DNA from: Mesorhizobium sp. LSJC280B00
Lineage (GTDB): Bacteria > Pseudomonadota > Alphaproteobacteria > Rhizobiales > Rhizobiaceae
Direction: 5' to 3'
NCBI RefSeq assembly: GCF_000502835.1
Contig: NZ_AYVL01000003.1
Location: 139,837-203,836 of the forward strand
Length of the DNA stretch: 64,000 bases
The notes under the pieces were generated by a model, which was given only the letters and a program-made list of their open reading frames with translations, did no database searches and had not been told where the DNA came from. The first letter of the stretch is position 1, and the number at the start of each line of letters is the position of its first letter. Both the position numbers and the translations under genes were made by a program. Shown here piece by piece: positions 17,659 through 26,341 of this stretch.

Positions 17659-18822
17659 ATGTACGCCGGCATTCGTGGCACCGAAATTCAATTCGACAGG
17701 CCGCTCCTGTTCGTGCGCCAGCGTTATGCGCCTTTCGGTGGCGGCGAGATCATGTTGGAAAACATCATGGCCGCATTCGCCGCGCGTCAGCGGCGGGTGG
17801 CCGTGCTGTCCGGCGACTGGCCGCGTTATGAAGGCATCGAGTTCATCCATTGTGCCGGCCGCCGGTTTCCGCGTTCGCTGCGGGCGACGTCCTTTGCTCA
17901 AGCTGCCTGCCGCAAGATCGCCGAGATGCCGCCGGCGCTGGTGCAGAGCAACGATCGCCTCCCGTGCTGCGATGTCTTCCGGGCCGGGGAGGGCGTTCAT
18001 GCCGCCTATCTTGCCGAGCGGCGGCGTTTCGAGACGCGGCTTGGCAGGGCGGCAATGGCGCTGAGCCCCTTTCACCGCCAGACGCTGCGCCTTGAACGTG
18101 CAACCTACGCCAGCCCGAGGCTCAAAGCTGTCATTGCCATTTCGAAGATGGTGGCAGAGGACATTGTCCGTCACTACGATTATCCGGCGGAAAATGTGCA
18201 CCATATTCCCAACGGGGTGGATCTCGACCGCTTCAACCCGCAGCTGCGCCAGCAGCATCGGGCGACAATCCGCGCGCGGCTCGACGTCGACGAAAACAGG
18301 CCGGTCGTCCTGTTTGTCGGCTCGGGCTTTGCGCGAAAAGGACTTCTTGCACTGATGAAGGCGGTCGCTAGGCTCGATGGCGAGCCTGAATTGTGGGTCA
18401 TCGGCCATGATTCGCGCGCCAACGCCTTCAGGCAGGCCGGTGACAGGCTCGGTCTCGGCGCACGGCTCAAGATGCTGGGGCCGCAGAAAGACATGCTGCC
18501 GTGGTACGGCGCGGCCGATATTGCCGTGCTGCCTTCCATCTATGATCCTTTCGGCACAGTGGTCATCGAAGCGATGGCCAGCGGCTTGCCCGCCGTGGTA
18601 AGCACCGGCTGTGGAGCGCGCGAGCTTGTCGAGCGGTTCGAGCCGACGCTCGTTTGCGATGCGGCCAGCGAAAGCGACCTCGCTGCAGCGCTCGCGCACG
18701 CGCTGCAGTTGTCGTCACGACCTGAGACCGCAGCCCGGGTGAGAGCGGCGGCCGAACACTATGATTTCAATGTCATGATCAAGCGAATGATGGCGCTGTA
18801 TGAAGGCCTTGATCTGAAATGA
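17659..18822 (+). CDS. glycosyltransferase family 4, WaaG-like
   Basis: A 387-aa GT-B enzyme. The N-terminal motif LLFVRQRYAPFGGGE resembles the start of LPS-core glucosyltransferase WaaG. The C-terminal half has VLFVGSGFARKG and SIYDPFGTVVIEAMASGLPAV, where the usual first Glu of the E-x7-E motif is Asp. It would add a hexose to an LPS core or other lipid-linked acceptor on the inner face of the membrane. It is divergent from the Glyco_tranf_2_4 gene. Confidence 0.87.
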   Translation: MYAGIRGTEIQFDRPLLFVRQRYAPFGGGEIMLENIMAAFAARQRRVAVLSGDWPRYEGIEFIHCAGRRFPRSLRATSFAQAACRKIAEMPPALVQSNDRLPCCDVFRAGEGVHAAYLAERRRFETRLGRAAMALSPFHRQTLRLERATYASPRLKAVIAISKMVAEDIVRHYDYPAENVHHIPNGVDLDRFNPQLRQQHRATIRARLDVDENRPVVLFVGSGFARKGLLALMKAVARLDGEPELWVIGHDSRANAFRQAGDRLGLGARLKMLGPQKDMLPWYGAADIAVLPSIYDPFGTVVIEAMASGLPAVVSTGCGARELVERFEPTLVCDAASESDLAAALAHALQLSSRPETAARVRAAAEHYDFNVMIKRMMALYEGLDLK

Positions 18823-18935
18823 TTTTCGACTTTGTTGAATTAGGTTAGTACCCTCAGTGTGCTAACGGGCCGGGAGCCGATGCTGCAGATGCATTCGAAT
18901 GACAGTGGCAGCTTTGATGCCGGAGCATTCTGACC

Positions 18936-19709
18936 GTGCCGGCGCTCTCGGTCATTATCATCACCCGCAACGAGGAGGCATCCATCGCGCAATGCCTTCG
19001 GTCGGTCCATTTTGCCGATGAGATCGTCGTTCTCGACAACAACAGCAGCGACAGAACCAGGGAGATTGCCGGTGCTCTGGGAGCAAAGGTTCTGATGACC
19101 GTTGATTGGCCCGGTTTTGGTGCGCAAAAAAACCGTGCGCTGGCCGCGGCAACGGGGGATTGGATCCTCTCGCTGGATGCCGATGAGTGGGTGGAGGCGC
19201 CGCTCGGCGCGGAAATAAGGGCCGCAATCGCCGACCCAAAAGCCAATGACGGCTTCGAAATACCGAGAAGATCGCGCTTTTGCGGGCACATTGTCCGCCA
19301 TAGCGGCTGGTCGCCCGATCTGGTGCTCAGGCTCTTCCGTCGCCGCTCCGGGCGGTTCAGCGACGACACCGTGCACGAGAAGGTATTGGTGAACGGGAAG
19401 GTCAGCCGATTGTCCCGGCCGATCGAGCACGATTCCATTACCGACTTGGCAGATGCCCACGACAAGATCGGCCGGTACGCAGAAGCGTCCGCCGCGCAAC
19501 TGCTTGCCGAGGGCAAAAAAAGCTCGATAGGCAAGGCGGTTTTGCGCTCGGTCTGGGCCTATGTGCGCAGCTATATTTTCCGGCTGGGATTTCTGGACGG
19601 TTCCATTGGTGCGATGGTGGCCGCGTATTCGGCCAGCTACACCTATCAGAAATGGGCCCGTGTCGCATTGGGAATGCGAGGCCCAGTCCACCCAAAAAAG
19701 CAACGCTGA
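18936..19709 (+). CDS. glycosyltransferase family 2, WaaE/KdtX-like
   Basis: A 257-aa GT-A enzyme: LSVIIITRNEEASI at 4-17, VLDNNSSDRT at 32-41, DADEW at 81-85. The layout, including the FGAQKNRAL segment, resembles LPS-core beta-glucosyltransferases of the WaaE type. The start is GTG at 18936 with CCGGAG about 13 nt upstream. A hydrophobic C-terminal segment may associate with the membrane. It follows the WaaG-like gene by 113 nt, which supports a core-oligosaccharide role. Confidence 0.87.
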   Translation: MPALSVIIITRNEEASIAQCLRSVHFADEIVVLDNNSSDRTREIAGALGAKVLMTVDWPGFGAQKNRALAAATGDWILSLDADEWVEAPLGAEIRAAIADPKANDGFEIPRRSRFCGHIVRHSGWSPDLVLRLFRRRSGRFSDDTVHEKVLVNGKVSRLSRPIEHDSITDLADAHDKIGRYAEASAAQLLAEGKKSSIGKAVLRSVWAYVRSYIFRLGFLDGSIGAMVAAYSASYTYQKWARVALGMRGPVHPKKQR

Positions 19710-19817
19710 GGCCAGGACAAATCTGTGAGAAACCGGCTTGGTTGACCGCAATTGTTGCCGAGCCATCGCCAACTAGTTAGTGTACGACCGTAAAAATCGA
19801 AAGCCAGGGTAGTGAAT

Positions 19818-20540
19818 ATGACTGATGCGTTTAGGGTATTTATCGGATGGGACAGCCGTGAGCCGATCGCGTACGACGTCGCGCGACACTCCCTGCTCAA
19901 ACATGCGTCGGCGCCTGTCTCCGTCATTCCGATCAAACAGGACGAGATGCGTGCCCGCGGGCTATATTGGCGGGAAAAAGATCCGCTCGCCTCAACGGAG
20001 TTCACCTACACGCGCTTCCTCACGCCCTTTCTCGCCGACTACACGGGTTGGGCCCTGTTTTGCGATTGCGATTTCCTGTGGCTTGGTGACGTCGCAGGCC
20101 TGCTGAAATATACGGACTCGGACAAGGCGGTCTATTGCGTCCAGCATGACTATACGCCGAAGGCCACAACCAAGATGGATGGTGTGGTCCAGACGTCCTA
20201 TCCTCGGAAAAACTGGTCGTCGCTGATGCTGTTCAATTGCGCGCATCCTTCGGTCAGATCGCTCACGCCAGAGGTCGTGAATCAGGAAAGTGGCGCCTAT
20301 CTTCACCGAATGCAGTGGGTTGCCGACAAAGATTTGGGCTCATTGCCGGTAGAGTGGAATTGGCTCGAAGGCTGGAACGAAAAGCCTGCGGTCGGCACAC
20401 CTAAGGCGGTCCACTATACCAGCGGCGGCCCGTGGTTTGCCGAATGGCAGAATGTCGACTACGCCGATTTGTGGATAGCAGAACGCGACGAGTTCCTGGC
20501 TTCCGAACAAGCGGAATCTTCTCAGAGCGCCGTTCGCTAA
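19818..20540 (+). CDS. GT8-like glycosyltransferase
   Basis: A 240-aa protein starting MTDAFRVFIGWDSREPIAYDV, with the metal-binding DxD motif in LFCDCDFLWLGD at about 80-91 and a C-terminal HYTSGGPWF motif that probably closes the active site. The fold is GT8-like with a retaining mechanism expected. ATG 19818 has AGGG 9 nt upstream; a GTG at 19812 is an alternative. It belongs with the surrounding surface-glycan genes. Specificity unknown. Confidence 0.8.
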   Translation: MTDAFRVFIGWDSREPIAYDVARHSLLKHASAPVSVIPIKQDEMRARGLYWREKDPLASTEFTYTRFLTPFLADYTGWALFCDCDFLWLGDVAGLLKYTDSDKAVYCVQHDYTPKATTKMDGVVQTSYPRKNWSSLMLFNCAHPSVRSLTPEVVNQESGAYLHRMQWVADKDLGSLPVEWNWLEGWNEKPAVGTPKAVHYTSGGPWFAEWQNVDYADLWIAERDEFLASEQAESSQSAVR

Positions 20541-20753
20541 GAACATCGTGTTTGGCAGGTGACCTGGGCGCTTCCGAAAGTGGCATTGATTTTCGTGTCG
20601 CCAAGGGCGCAGCAACCAGCCGTCAGGCGCTGGGCGTCGACAACAATGCGTGTTGCCGCCTGGGGGCGGGACCGGGGCAGATTGCGCCTACGAATCTGGC
20701 GGCTCCGGCCGGGTAAACATGCCGCGCTGAGATAAGGATCAGCTCGCGGCAAC

Positions 20754-21851
20754 ATGATCGGTTTGGGGTCCGTCAGCTCTTTCATCGGCCTAGCCGGCAC
20801 GCGAAAGTCGACCATGCCGTCACTGCGAAGACGCCTCGATCGTTTCCTGGAGAACCGCGGGCCTAAAATACCGCGGCTGCAGCTGAACCATGTCGAGCGC
20901 CTGGCGCTGGTCCGTCGCCACGGTGATTTTTCCCTTGCCTATTCGACCGCCGTGCAGAAGGGGCTTCACTACTTCGGCGATGCCCAGGGCTACATCGCTT
21001 ACGGCAGCAAAACGCGACATCATTTCGCGCTCGGTGATCCAGTGGCTGCCCCGGCCGATCGGCGCGACTATATCAGACGTTTCATCGAGGTTGCCGGCAG
21101 CCCGTGGTTCGTGCAGATCGGCGACCAGACGGCGCGCGTGCTTGCCGGGCTTGGCTATCAGGTCAACCGCCTCGGCGTCGACACCAGGCTTGTCCTGCCC
21201 AGACACGACTTTTCCGGAAAGCGCAATGAGACAGTGCGCTATTCCGAACGCTGGCTCTTGAAGAAGGGTTTTTCCTTCGCAGAGGACAACGGGACTGTCT
21301 TCCTCGACGAGATTGCCAGGCTCTCCCAGAATTGGCGGGCCGACCGCATCGTCAAGCGCTGGGAGATGAGATTTCTCAACAGGCCCTTTGCCGATCACCT
21401 TGGCGTCGATATGCGCCGTTTCGTCCTGCACGGTCCGGATGGGGAGCTCGTGGCCTTGCTGGATTTCGATCCGCTGTTCAGCGACGGCAAGGTCATCGGC
21501 TACACCACCTCGTTCAAGCGCAAGCATATCGATGGCTCGGCGCATGCCGAGATCGGCCTGACCAAATTCGCGGTCGACCGCTTTCGCGATGAAGGTGTTT
21601 CCGTCGTCACCCTAGGCCTGTCGCCGCTTGTCGAAATCGGACCTAGCGGGTTTGCCGAAAGCGATTTCTGGCGGCACGCCTTCCAGCGTGCCTATGACTC
21701 TCCCTGGGTCAATCGCACCCGCTTCAATCTGCAGGGGCAGGCGGCCTTCAAGCGCCGGTTCCATGGTGTCGAAGAGCCGACCTATCTTGCCTTTCGCAAG
21801 GGGACCTTTTTCGAAGCGCTTTCTCTGCTCCGGCTGATCAGGGCCGTCTAG
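20754..21851 (+). CDS. DUF2156 (MprF synthase-like) protein
   Basis: A 365-aa protein with the two tandem GNAT-like lobes of the DUF2156 domain, the catalytic part of MprF-type phosphatidylglycerol aminoacyl transferases: YIAYGSKTRHHFALGDPVA in the first lobe, FAVDRFRDEGVSVVTLGLSPL in the second. MprF itself has a long membrane flippase domain, absent here, so it is either a stand-alone synthase or a transferase with another acceptor. The start may be 20754 or 20814 (MPSLRRRLD). It ends the glycan island and may modify membrane lipids or the glycan. Confidence 0.8.
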   Translation: MIGLGSVSSFIGLAGTRKSTMPSLRRRLDRFLENRGPKIPRLQLNHVERLALVRRHGDFSLAYSTAVQKGLHYFGDAQGYIAYGSKTRHHFALGDPVAAPADRRDYIRRFIEVAGSPWFVQIGDQTARVLAGLGYQVNRLGVDTRLVLPRHDFSGKRNETVRYSERWLLKKGFSFAEDNGTVFLDEIARLSQNWRADRIVKRWEMRFLNRPFADHLGVDMRRFVLHGPDGELVALLDFDPLFSDGKVIGYTTSFKRKHIDGSAHAEIGLTKFAVDRFRDEGVSVVTLGLSPLVEIGPSGFAESDFWRHAFQRAYDSPWVNRTRFNLQGQAAFKRRFHGVEEPTYLAFRKGTFFEALSLLRLIRAV

Positions 21852-22054
21852 TGCCTAGTGACTGAGCGCTCGTCGTCTCCTAGTATCGTCGACCTCACAC
21901 CGGTCAGGCTCGTTGTTTAGGTGGGAAAGGAATGCCGCGGCGGGAAGCAAAAGACCGGCTGCGAATCGCCGGCCCATTCTGCGGCGTCCCCCAGTCCCGC
22001 CGGGCACGTTTGGCAGCCTGAGAACGGCTTCGCGTCAGCGCCAAGGGGTCGGAT

Positions 22055-22213
22055 TTACGGTTGCTGCAGCGTACCGCCGGGAATAACGAGGGTACCCTGG
22101 CCTGGCCTTGAGTATCTGAAGCCTATGAAGAACAAAGCAACGATGATCAAACAAATGACGATGACCGCGACGACGCTGCCAGGATGGTGTCCGGTATCTG
22201 GCGGTTGGACCAT
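22055..22213 (-). CDS. small single-pass membrane protein, 52 aa
   Basis: A short gene with a good ribosome binding site (GGGAAGG 2 nt before the ATG). It encodes an N-terminal MVQPPDTGHHPG, one strong hydrophobic helix at about residues 14-32 (VVAVIVICLIIVALFFIGF) and a short polar tail ending GGTLQQP. The opposite strand has an overlapping frame without protein-like features. No family recognised; probably an inner-membrane peptide. Confidence 0.6.
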   Translation of the reverse strand: MVQPPDTGHHPGSVVAVIVICLIIVALFFIGFRYSRPGQGTLVIPGGTLQQP

Positions 22214-22438
22214 TGCCTTCCCGTATGGCTATCGCCGCTGACCTTCTTCATCTTCCAACCGAGCATGACGACTGTCAATGGATACGGGAGTTGCGCCCGC
22301 CATCCAATCAGCCGACTGCAGCGTCGATCACGTTGCGCGTTGCTGACCGAAGCTGATGATGGACCTAACCACAGCTTGTCCCCAAGCACGCTTCCATCGC
22401 TGCGAAGCGTTGAAGGGCGGCGATCCACCGCGGCTTAG

Positions 22439-23512
22439 TCAGGCCGGAAACAGGAATGCAGCAGCGGGATCGAAAAAGACCTGCCGGCTGCAGGGCCACA
22501 CATCCTGCGATTGCATGGCGGAGGTCGGCCTGATGTCAACCTCCTGTCCAGCGGCGATGCGCGCGACGATCCGCCGGCGCTCGCCGTAAAATGCGATGTC
22601 GACGATCTCGACATTCAGTTCCGCGCTCGCCGGGCTCCGCTCCATGCTAAAGGCTTCGGGCCGGATCATCAGCCTGGTCTTCTGGCCTTTGCCGAACGTG
22701 CCGTTGGCCCTGACTCCGGATATCACCGAACCGTCTGTCATGCGGATCGTTGTCGTGCCGTTGGTGGTGCCGAGATGTTCGGCGGCGAGGAAATTCGAAT
22801 TGCCGATGAAGCCGGCGACGAAATCGGTCGCCGGCCTGAGATAGAGATCCTCGCCGGTGCCGGTCTGCTCGATGCGGCCATCCTTGAACAGGGCGATTCG
22901 GTCCGACAGATGCAGCGCCTCTTCCTGATCGTGGGTGACGTAGAGAATGGTGACGCCGGTCTGGCGATGGATGCGGCGGATTTCGCCCTGGATTTCCTCG
23001 CGCAGCTTCTTGTCGAGCGCCGACAATGGCTCGTCCATCAAAAGGATCGGAGGATCGTAGGCCAGCGCCCGGGCCAGCGCGACGCGCTGCTGCTGGCCGC
23101 CCGACAGCGCACCGGGTAAGCGTCCGGCAAAGCTTTCGAGCCGCACCAGGGCCAGCATGTCGGCGACCTTTTTCTTCACGTCGGCGTCCGGCCGGCGGCG
23201 AACCCGCAGCGGAAAAGCGACGTTTTCGGCCACCGTCAGATGCGGAAACAGCGTGTAGCGCTGGAAGACCATGCCGATGTTGCGCTTATGCGAAGGCACT
23301 GCAAGCAGTGATTTTCCTTCCAGCAAGACATCGCCGGAAGTCGGGTCCTGAAAGCCGGCGATCGCGTAGAGCGTCGTCGATTTTCCCGAACCGGAGGGCC
23401 CGAGGAAGGTCAGGAACTCGCCCCTGGGAATGTCCAGCGTGACGTCGTGCACGGCGACGATCGCCCCGAACGCCTTGCGCAGATTGCGGATGGAGAGGAA
23501 AGGGTGGGTCAT
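22439..23512 (-). CDS. ABC transporter ATP-binding protein, polyamine/PotA type
   Basis: A 357-aa ATPase: Walker A GPSGSGKST at 38-46, Q-loop VFQRYTLFPH, signature LSGGQ at 136-140, Walker B ILLMDE at 156-161, H-loop YVTHDQEEA, then a C-terminal TOBE regulatory domain (about 270-350), as in PotA and FbpC. It energises the importer encoded just upstream. Its ATG overlaps the previous permease stop by 4 nt. An upstream open extension to 23695 is antisense-free but lacks family match and is rejected. It is the last gene of the eight-gene operon. Confidence 0.92.
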   Translation of the reverse strand: MTHPFLSIRNLRKAFGAIVAVHDVTLDIPRGEFLTFLGPSGSGKSTTLYAIAGFQDPTSGDVLLEGKSLLAVPSHKRNIGMVFQRYTLFPHLTVAENVAFPLRVRRRPDADVKKKVADMLALVRLESFAGRLPGALSGGQQQRVALARALAYDPPILLMDEPLSALDKKLREEIQGEIRRIHRQTGVTILYVTHDQEEALHLSDRIALFKDGRIEQTGTGEDLYLRPATDFVAGFIGNSNFLAAEHLGTTNGTTTIRMTDGSVISGVRANGTFGKGQKTRLMIRPEAFSMERSPASAELNVEIVDIAFYGERRRIVARIAAGQEVDIRPTSAMQSQDVWPCSRQVFFDPAAAFLFPA

Positions 23513-24309
23513 GTCCGGAACTTTCGGTGCAGCAGCGCCGTCATCACCATCAGGGCAAGCGTCAGCCCGACCAGCAGGCTGGAGGCAGCGGCGATCACCG
23601 GACTGAGGTCCGACCGCAGACTGCCCCAGATCTTGACGGGCAAGGTTTGCAAGCTGGGGCTGGCCATGAAGATCGCCACCACGACTTCGTCCCACGAGGC
23701 GAGGAAGGAAAAGATCGCGGCGGAGAAGATGCCGATCCGGATCGACGGCAAGGTGATCCTGAGCCTGGCCTCGAGCGGGCTTGCCCCGCAGACGATTGCC
23801 GCGTCCTCGATCGACTTGTCGAACCCTTCGAGCGCGGTGGCGATCGGAATGATGGCGAAGGGCAGCGCCAGCACGGTGTGGGCGATGACGAAGCCGATGG
23901 TGGTGCCGCCGAGGCCAAGGCGAAGGAAGAAGGCGTAGATGGCGATGGCGAAGACAACGACGGGCAGCACCATCGGCGTCAGCAGCAGGCCGCGCAGGAT
24001 CTCACGTCCGGCAAACCGTCCGCGAACCAGGGCAAAGGAGGCGAGCAGGCCGATCGCTACTGCCAGGATCGCCGTCATGGTGGCGATTCGGGCGCTGGTC
24101 AGCGCGGCGTTGAGCCAAGCCGGATCGGCAAAAAGCTCCTGGTACCATTTGAGCGTCCAGCCGGGCGGCGGAAAAGCCAGCCAGCGCGACGAGCCGAAGG
24201 AGAGCAGGACGATGAAAACCACCGGCAACAGAAGAAAGCCGGCGACCAGCGCGGTGAAGCCGAGCAGGGCAACCCGTAGCCAACCCATGCGGTCATAGTC
24301 GAGCAGCAT
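23509..24309 (-). CDS. ABC transporter permease, PotC type
   Basis: A 266-aa inner-membrane permease with about six helices and the binding-protein-dependent transport EAA loop (EDAAIVCGASPLEARLRITLPSI at roughly 170-192) that contacts the ATPase. The start at 24309 lies immediately after the stop of the upstream permease. Together they form the heteromeric channel of a polyamine-type (family 1 spermidine/putrescine-like) importer. The actual substrate is unknown; the operon's enzymes suggest an amine or N-containing compound. Confidence 0.9.
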   Translation of the reverse strand: MLLDYDRMGWLRVALLGFTALVAGFLLLPVVFIVLLSFGSSRWLAFPPPGWTLKWYQELFADPAWLNAALTSARIATMTAILAVAIGLLASFALVRGRFAGREILRGLLLTPMVLPVVVFAIAIYAFFLRLGLGGTTIGFVIAHTVLALPFAIIPIATALEGFDKSIEDAAIVCGASPLEARLRITLPSIRIGIFSAAIFSFLASWDEVVVAIFMASPSLQTLPVKIWGSLRSDLSPVIAAASSLLVGLTLALMVMTALLHRKFRT

Positions 24310-24310
24310 C

Positions 24311-25219
24311 TCAGATGCCTCCGCTCGTGCGCCTGGCACCGACAAGGCGCAGCTGCAGTGCGTAGAGAACCATGGTGACGACAAGCAGGATGAAGGCAGC
24401 GGCGCTGCCGAGCCCCCAGTTGAGCAGCGACTGGACCATTTGCGCGATCATTTCGGCAAGCATCATGTTCGACGTGCCGCCGAGCAGTGCCGGCGTTACG
24501 AAGTAGCCGAGCGACATGACGAAGACCATCAGGCCGCCGGCCGCGACGCCGGGCAGCGACAGCGGCACGAGGATGCGGCGGAACGCCTGGAAGGGGCTTG
24601 CGCCGCACAGCGACGCCGCACGCAGCGTCATCGGATCGATCGCCCGTAACGTGCCGACCAGCGGCAGGATCATGAAGGGCAGCATGATATAGACCATGCC
24701 GATGGTGACGCCGGTGAGATTGTTGATGAGCGGCAGCGGGTGGTCGATGACGCCGATGGTCATCAGCGTCCGGTTGATCACGCCGGTACGCTGCAGGAGC
24801 ACCATCCAGGCATAGGTGCGGGTGAGCAGGTTCGTCCACATCGACAGAATGATGATGCCGAAGATGATCGAGGCCAGTCCCGAAGGCATGATCGCCAGCA
24901 TCCAGGCGACCGGAAAGGCGACAAGGACCGTGGCGACGGTGACCAACGCCGCGACCAGGAATGTGTTGAAGAACACCCGCGCATAGGTGCCGTCACCAAG
25001 CAGGGCAGCATAGTTCTGCAAGCCTGGCTCGGGCTCCGTGACACTGCGCAAAAGCAGCGCCAGCACGGGGATGACGAAGAACAGCATAATCAGAATCAGG
25101 GCCGGCAGCAGGCCATTGAGACCTGCCGGCACCCGCACCGTTCCAAAGTTCCGGCGTGTTTCGACCGACATGACAGCGACCCGGCTACGGGACGAGACGG
25201 CGCGAACCGTCTCGTCCAT
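24311..25219 (-). CDS. ABC transporter permease, PotB type
   Basis: A 302-aa permease with about six membrane helices and the EAA-loop motif (LRAASLCGASPFQAFRRILVPL) near residue 215. The start at 25219 lies 18 nt after the binding-protein stop, fitting coupled translation; MSVETRR at 25171 is an alternative. It is the first of two permease subunits of the polyamine-type importer. Confidence 0.9.
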   Translation of the reverse strand: MDETVRAVSSRSRVAVMSVETRRNFGTVRVPAGLNGLLPALILIMLFFVIPVLALLLRSVTEPEPGLQNYAALLGDGTYARVFFNTFLVAALVTVATVLVAFPVAWMLAIMPSGLASIIFGIIILSMWTNLLTRTYAWMVLLQRTGVINRTLMTIGVIDHPLPLINNLTGVTIGMVYIMLPFMILPLVGTLRAIDPMTLRAASLCGASPFQAFRRILVPLSLPGVAAGGLMVFVMSLGYFVTPALLGGTSNMMLAEMIAQMVQSLLNWGLGSAAAFILLVVTMVLYALQLRLVGARRTSGGI

Positions 25220-25237
25220 TGCGGTTCAAGGGCGGGC

Positions 25238-26257
25238 TTATTTCGCCTGCCAGGCATACCAGCGCGCGGCGATGGTGTCGCGATTGGCGGCCCAGTAGTT
25301 CATGTCGAGATTGATCTGCCCGCCGACATGAGCGTCCGGCAGCGATTTCACGGCATCGGCCGGCATCTCTGCCTTGGCCTTGGTATTGATCGGCGCATAA
25401 CCGCTGGCTTCGGCAAATTTGGCCTGGCCGGCGGGGCTGCTCGCCGCGGCGAGGAATTTCATCGCCGTATCCTTGTTCTTGGCACCCTTCGGTACCACCA
25501 GAACGTCGGCTGCGGTCAGGTTCTGGTTCCAGGAGACGCCGACATCGGCGCCATCCTTGTCCAGTGCGAAGACGCGGCCGTTCCACAGCTGGCCGAACGT
25601 TGCTTCGCCGGATGCGATCAATTGCTGCGACTCCGCCCCGCCGCTCCACCAGACGATGTCCGACTTGATGGTGTCGAGTTTCTTGAAGGCGCGATCGAGA
25701 TCCAGCGGATAGAGCTTGTCCGCCGGAACACCATCGGCCAGCAGCGCGATCTCGATGACACCGGGCGCCGACCATTTGTAGAAGGTCCGCTTGCCCGGGA
25801 ACTTCGTCAGGTCGAACATGTCGGCCCAGCCGGCCGGTTCACCCGAAACGGCGCCCTTGTTCCAGGCGAGCACGAAGGAATAGTAGAAACTGCCGACGGC
25901 GTGATCGGTGGTGAAGCGCGGATCGAGGTCGGCCTTCGGCACGGTCTTGAAGTCGATCGGCTCGAGCAGACCGTCCTTGGCCGCCTTGATGGCGAAATCC
26001 ATCTCGACGTCGACGACGTCCCAGTTGACACTGCCGCTGTCGATCATCGCCTTCAGCTTGCCGTAGTCGGTCGGGCCGTCCTGCATGACCTTGATGCCGG
26101 ATGCAGCGGTGAACGGCTCGGCCCAGGATTTGGTCTGCGCTTCCTGGGTCGTCCCGCCCCAGCTGGTGAACACCATGTCCTCGGCCTTTGCGGCCGTCGT
26201 TGCCGGAACTGTCGTTGCAATAAATCCGGCAAGGAAGCCGGTGATGATCAGTTTCAT
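25238..26257 (-). CDS. ABC transporter periplasmic substrate-binding protein, PotD type
   Basis: A 339-aa extracellular solute-binding protein. A signal peptide of about 25 residues (MKLIITGFLAGFIATTVPATTAAKA) precedes mature EDMVFTSWGG. The fold is that of spermidine/putrescine-like binding proteins, with Asp and Trp residues (DVVDVEMDF, IVWWSGG) suited to cationic or amine ligands, but this is inference. GGAG lies before the ATG. It sits 84 nt after the aldehyde dehydrogenase gene and begins the transporter half of the operon. Confidence 0.9.
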   Translation of the reverse strand: MKLIITGFLAGFIATTVPATTAAKAEDMVFTSWGGTTQEAQTKSWAEPFTAASGIKVMQDGPTDYGKLKAMIDSGSVNWDVVDVEMDFAIKAAKDGLLEPIDFKTVPKADLDPRFTTDHAVGSFYYSFVLAWNKGAVSGEPAGWADMFDLTKFPGKRTFYKWSAPGVIEIALLADGVPADKLYPLDLDRAFKKLDTIKSDIVWWSGGAESQQLIASGEATFGQLWNGRVFALDKDGADVGVSWNQNLTAADVLVVPKGAKNKDTAMKFLAAASSPAGQAKFAEASGYAPINTKAKAEMPADAVKSLPDAHVGGQINLDMNYWAANRDTIAARWYAWQAK

Positions 26258-26341
26258 TGTCGTTCTCCTCTGTTGTTTTCGTTGTTGTCTGTTCGCGATC
26301 GGTCGTTTTCGCCTTGATCGCGCATCTCCGGCCAGCGGCGG

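Noticed and set aside
17452-18699. N-terminal extension of the Glyco_tranf_2_4 protein
   Set aside because: The additional 416 residues are antisense to the WaaG-like gene and carry no glycosyltransferase motif.
24740-26317. Plus-strand frame of 525 codons opposite the ABC permease and binding protein
   Set aside because: Antisense shadow; real genes show membrane helices and signal peptide.
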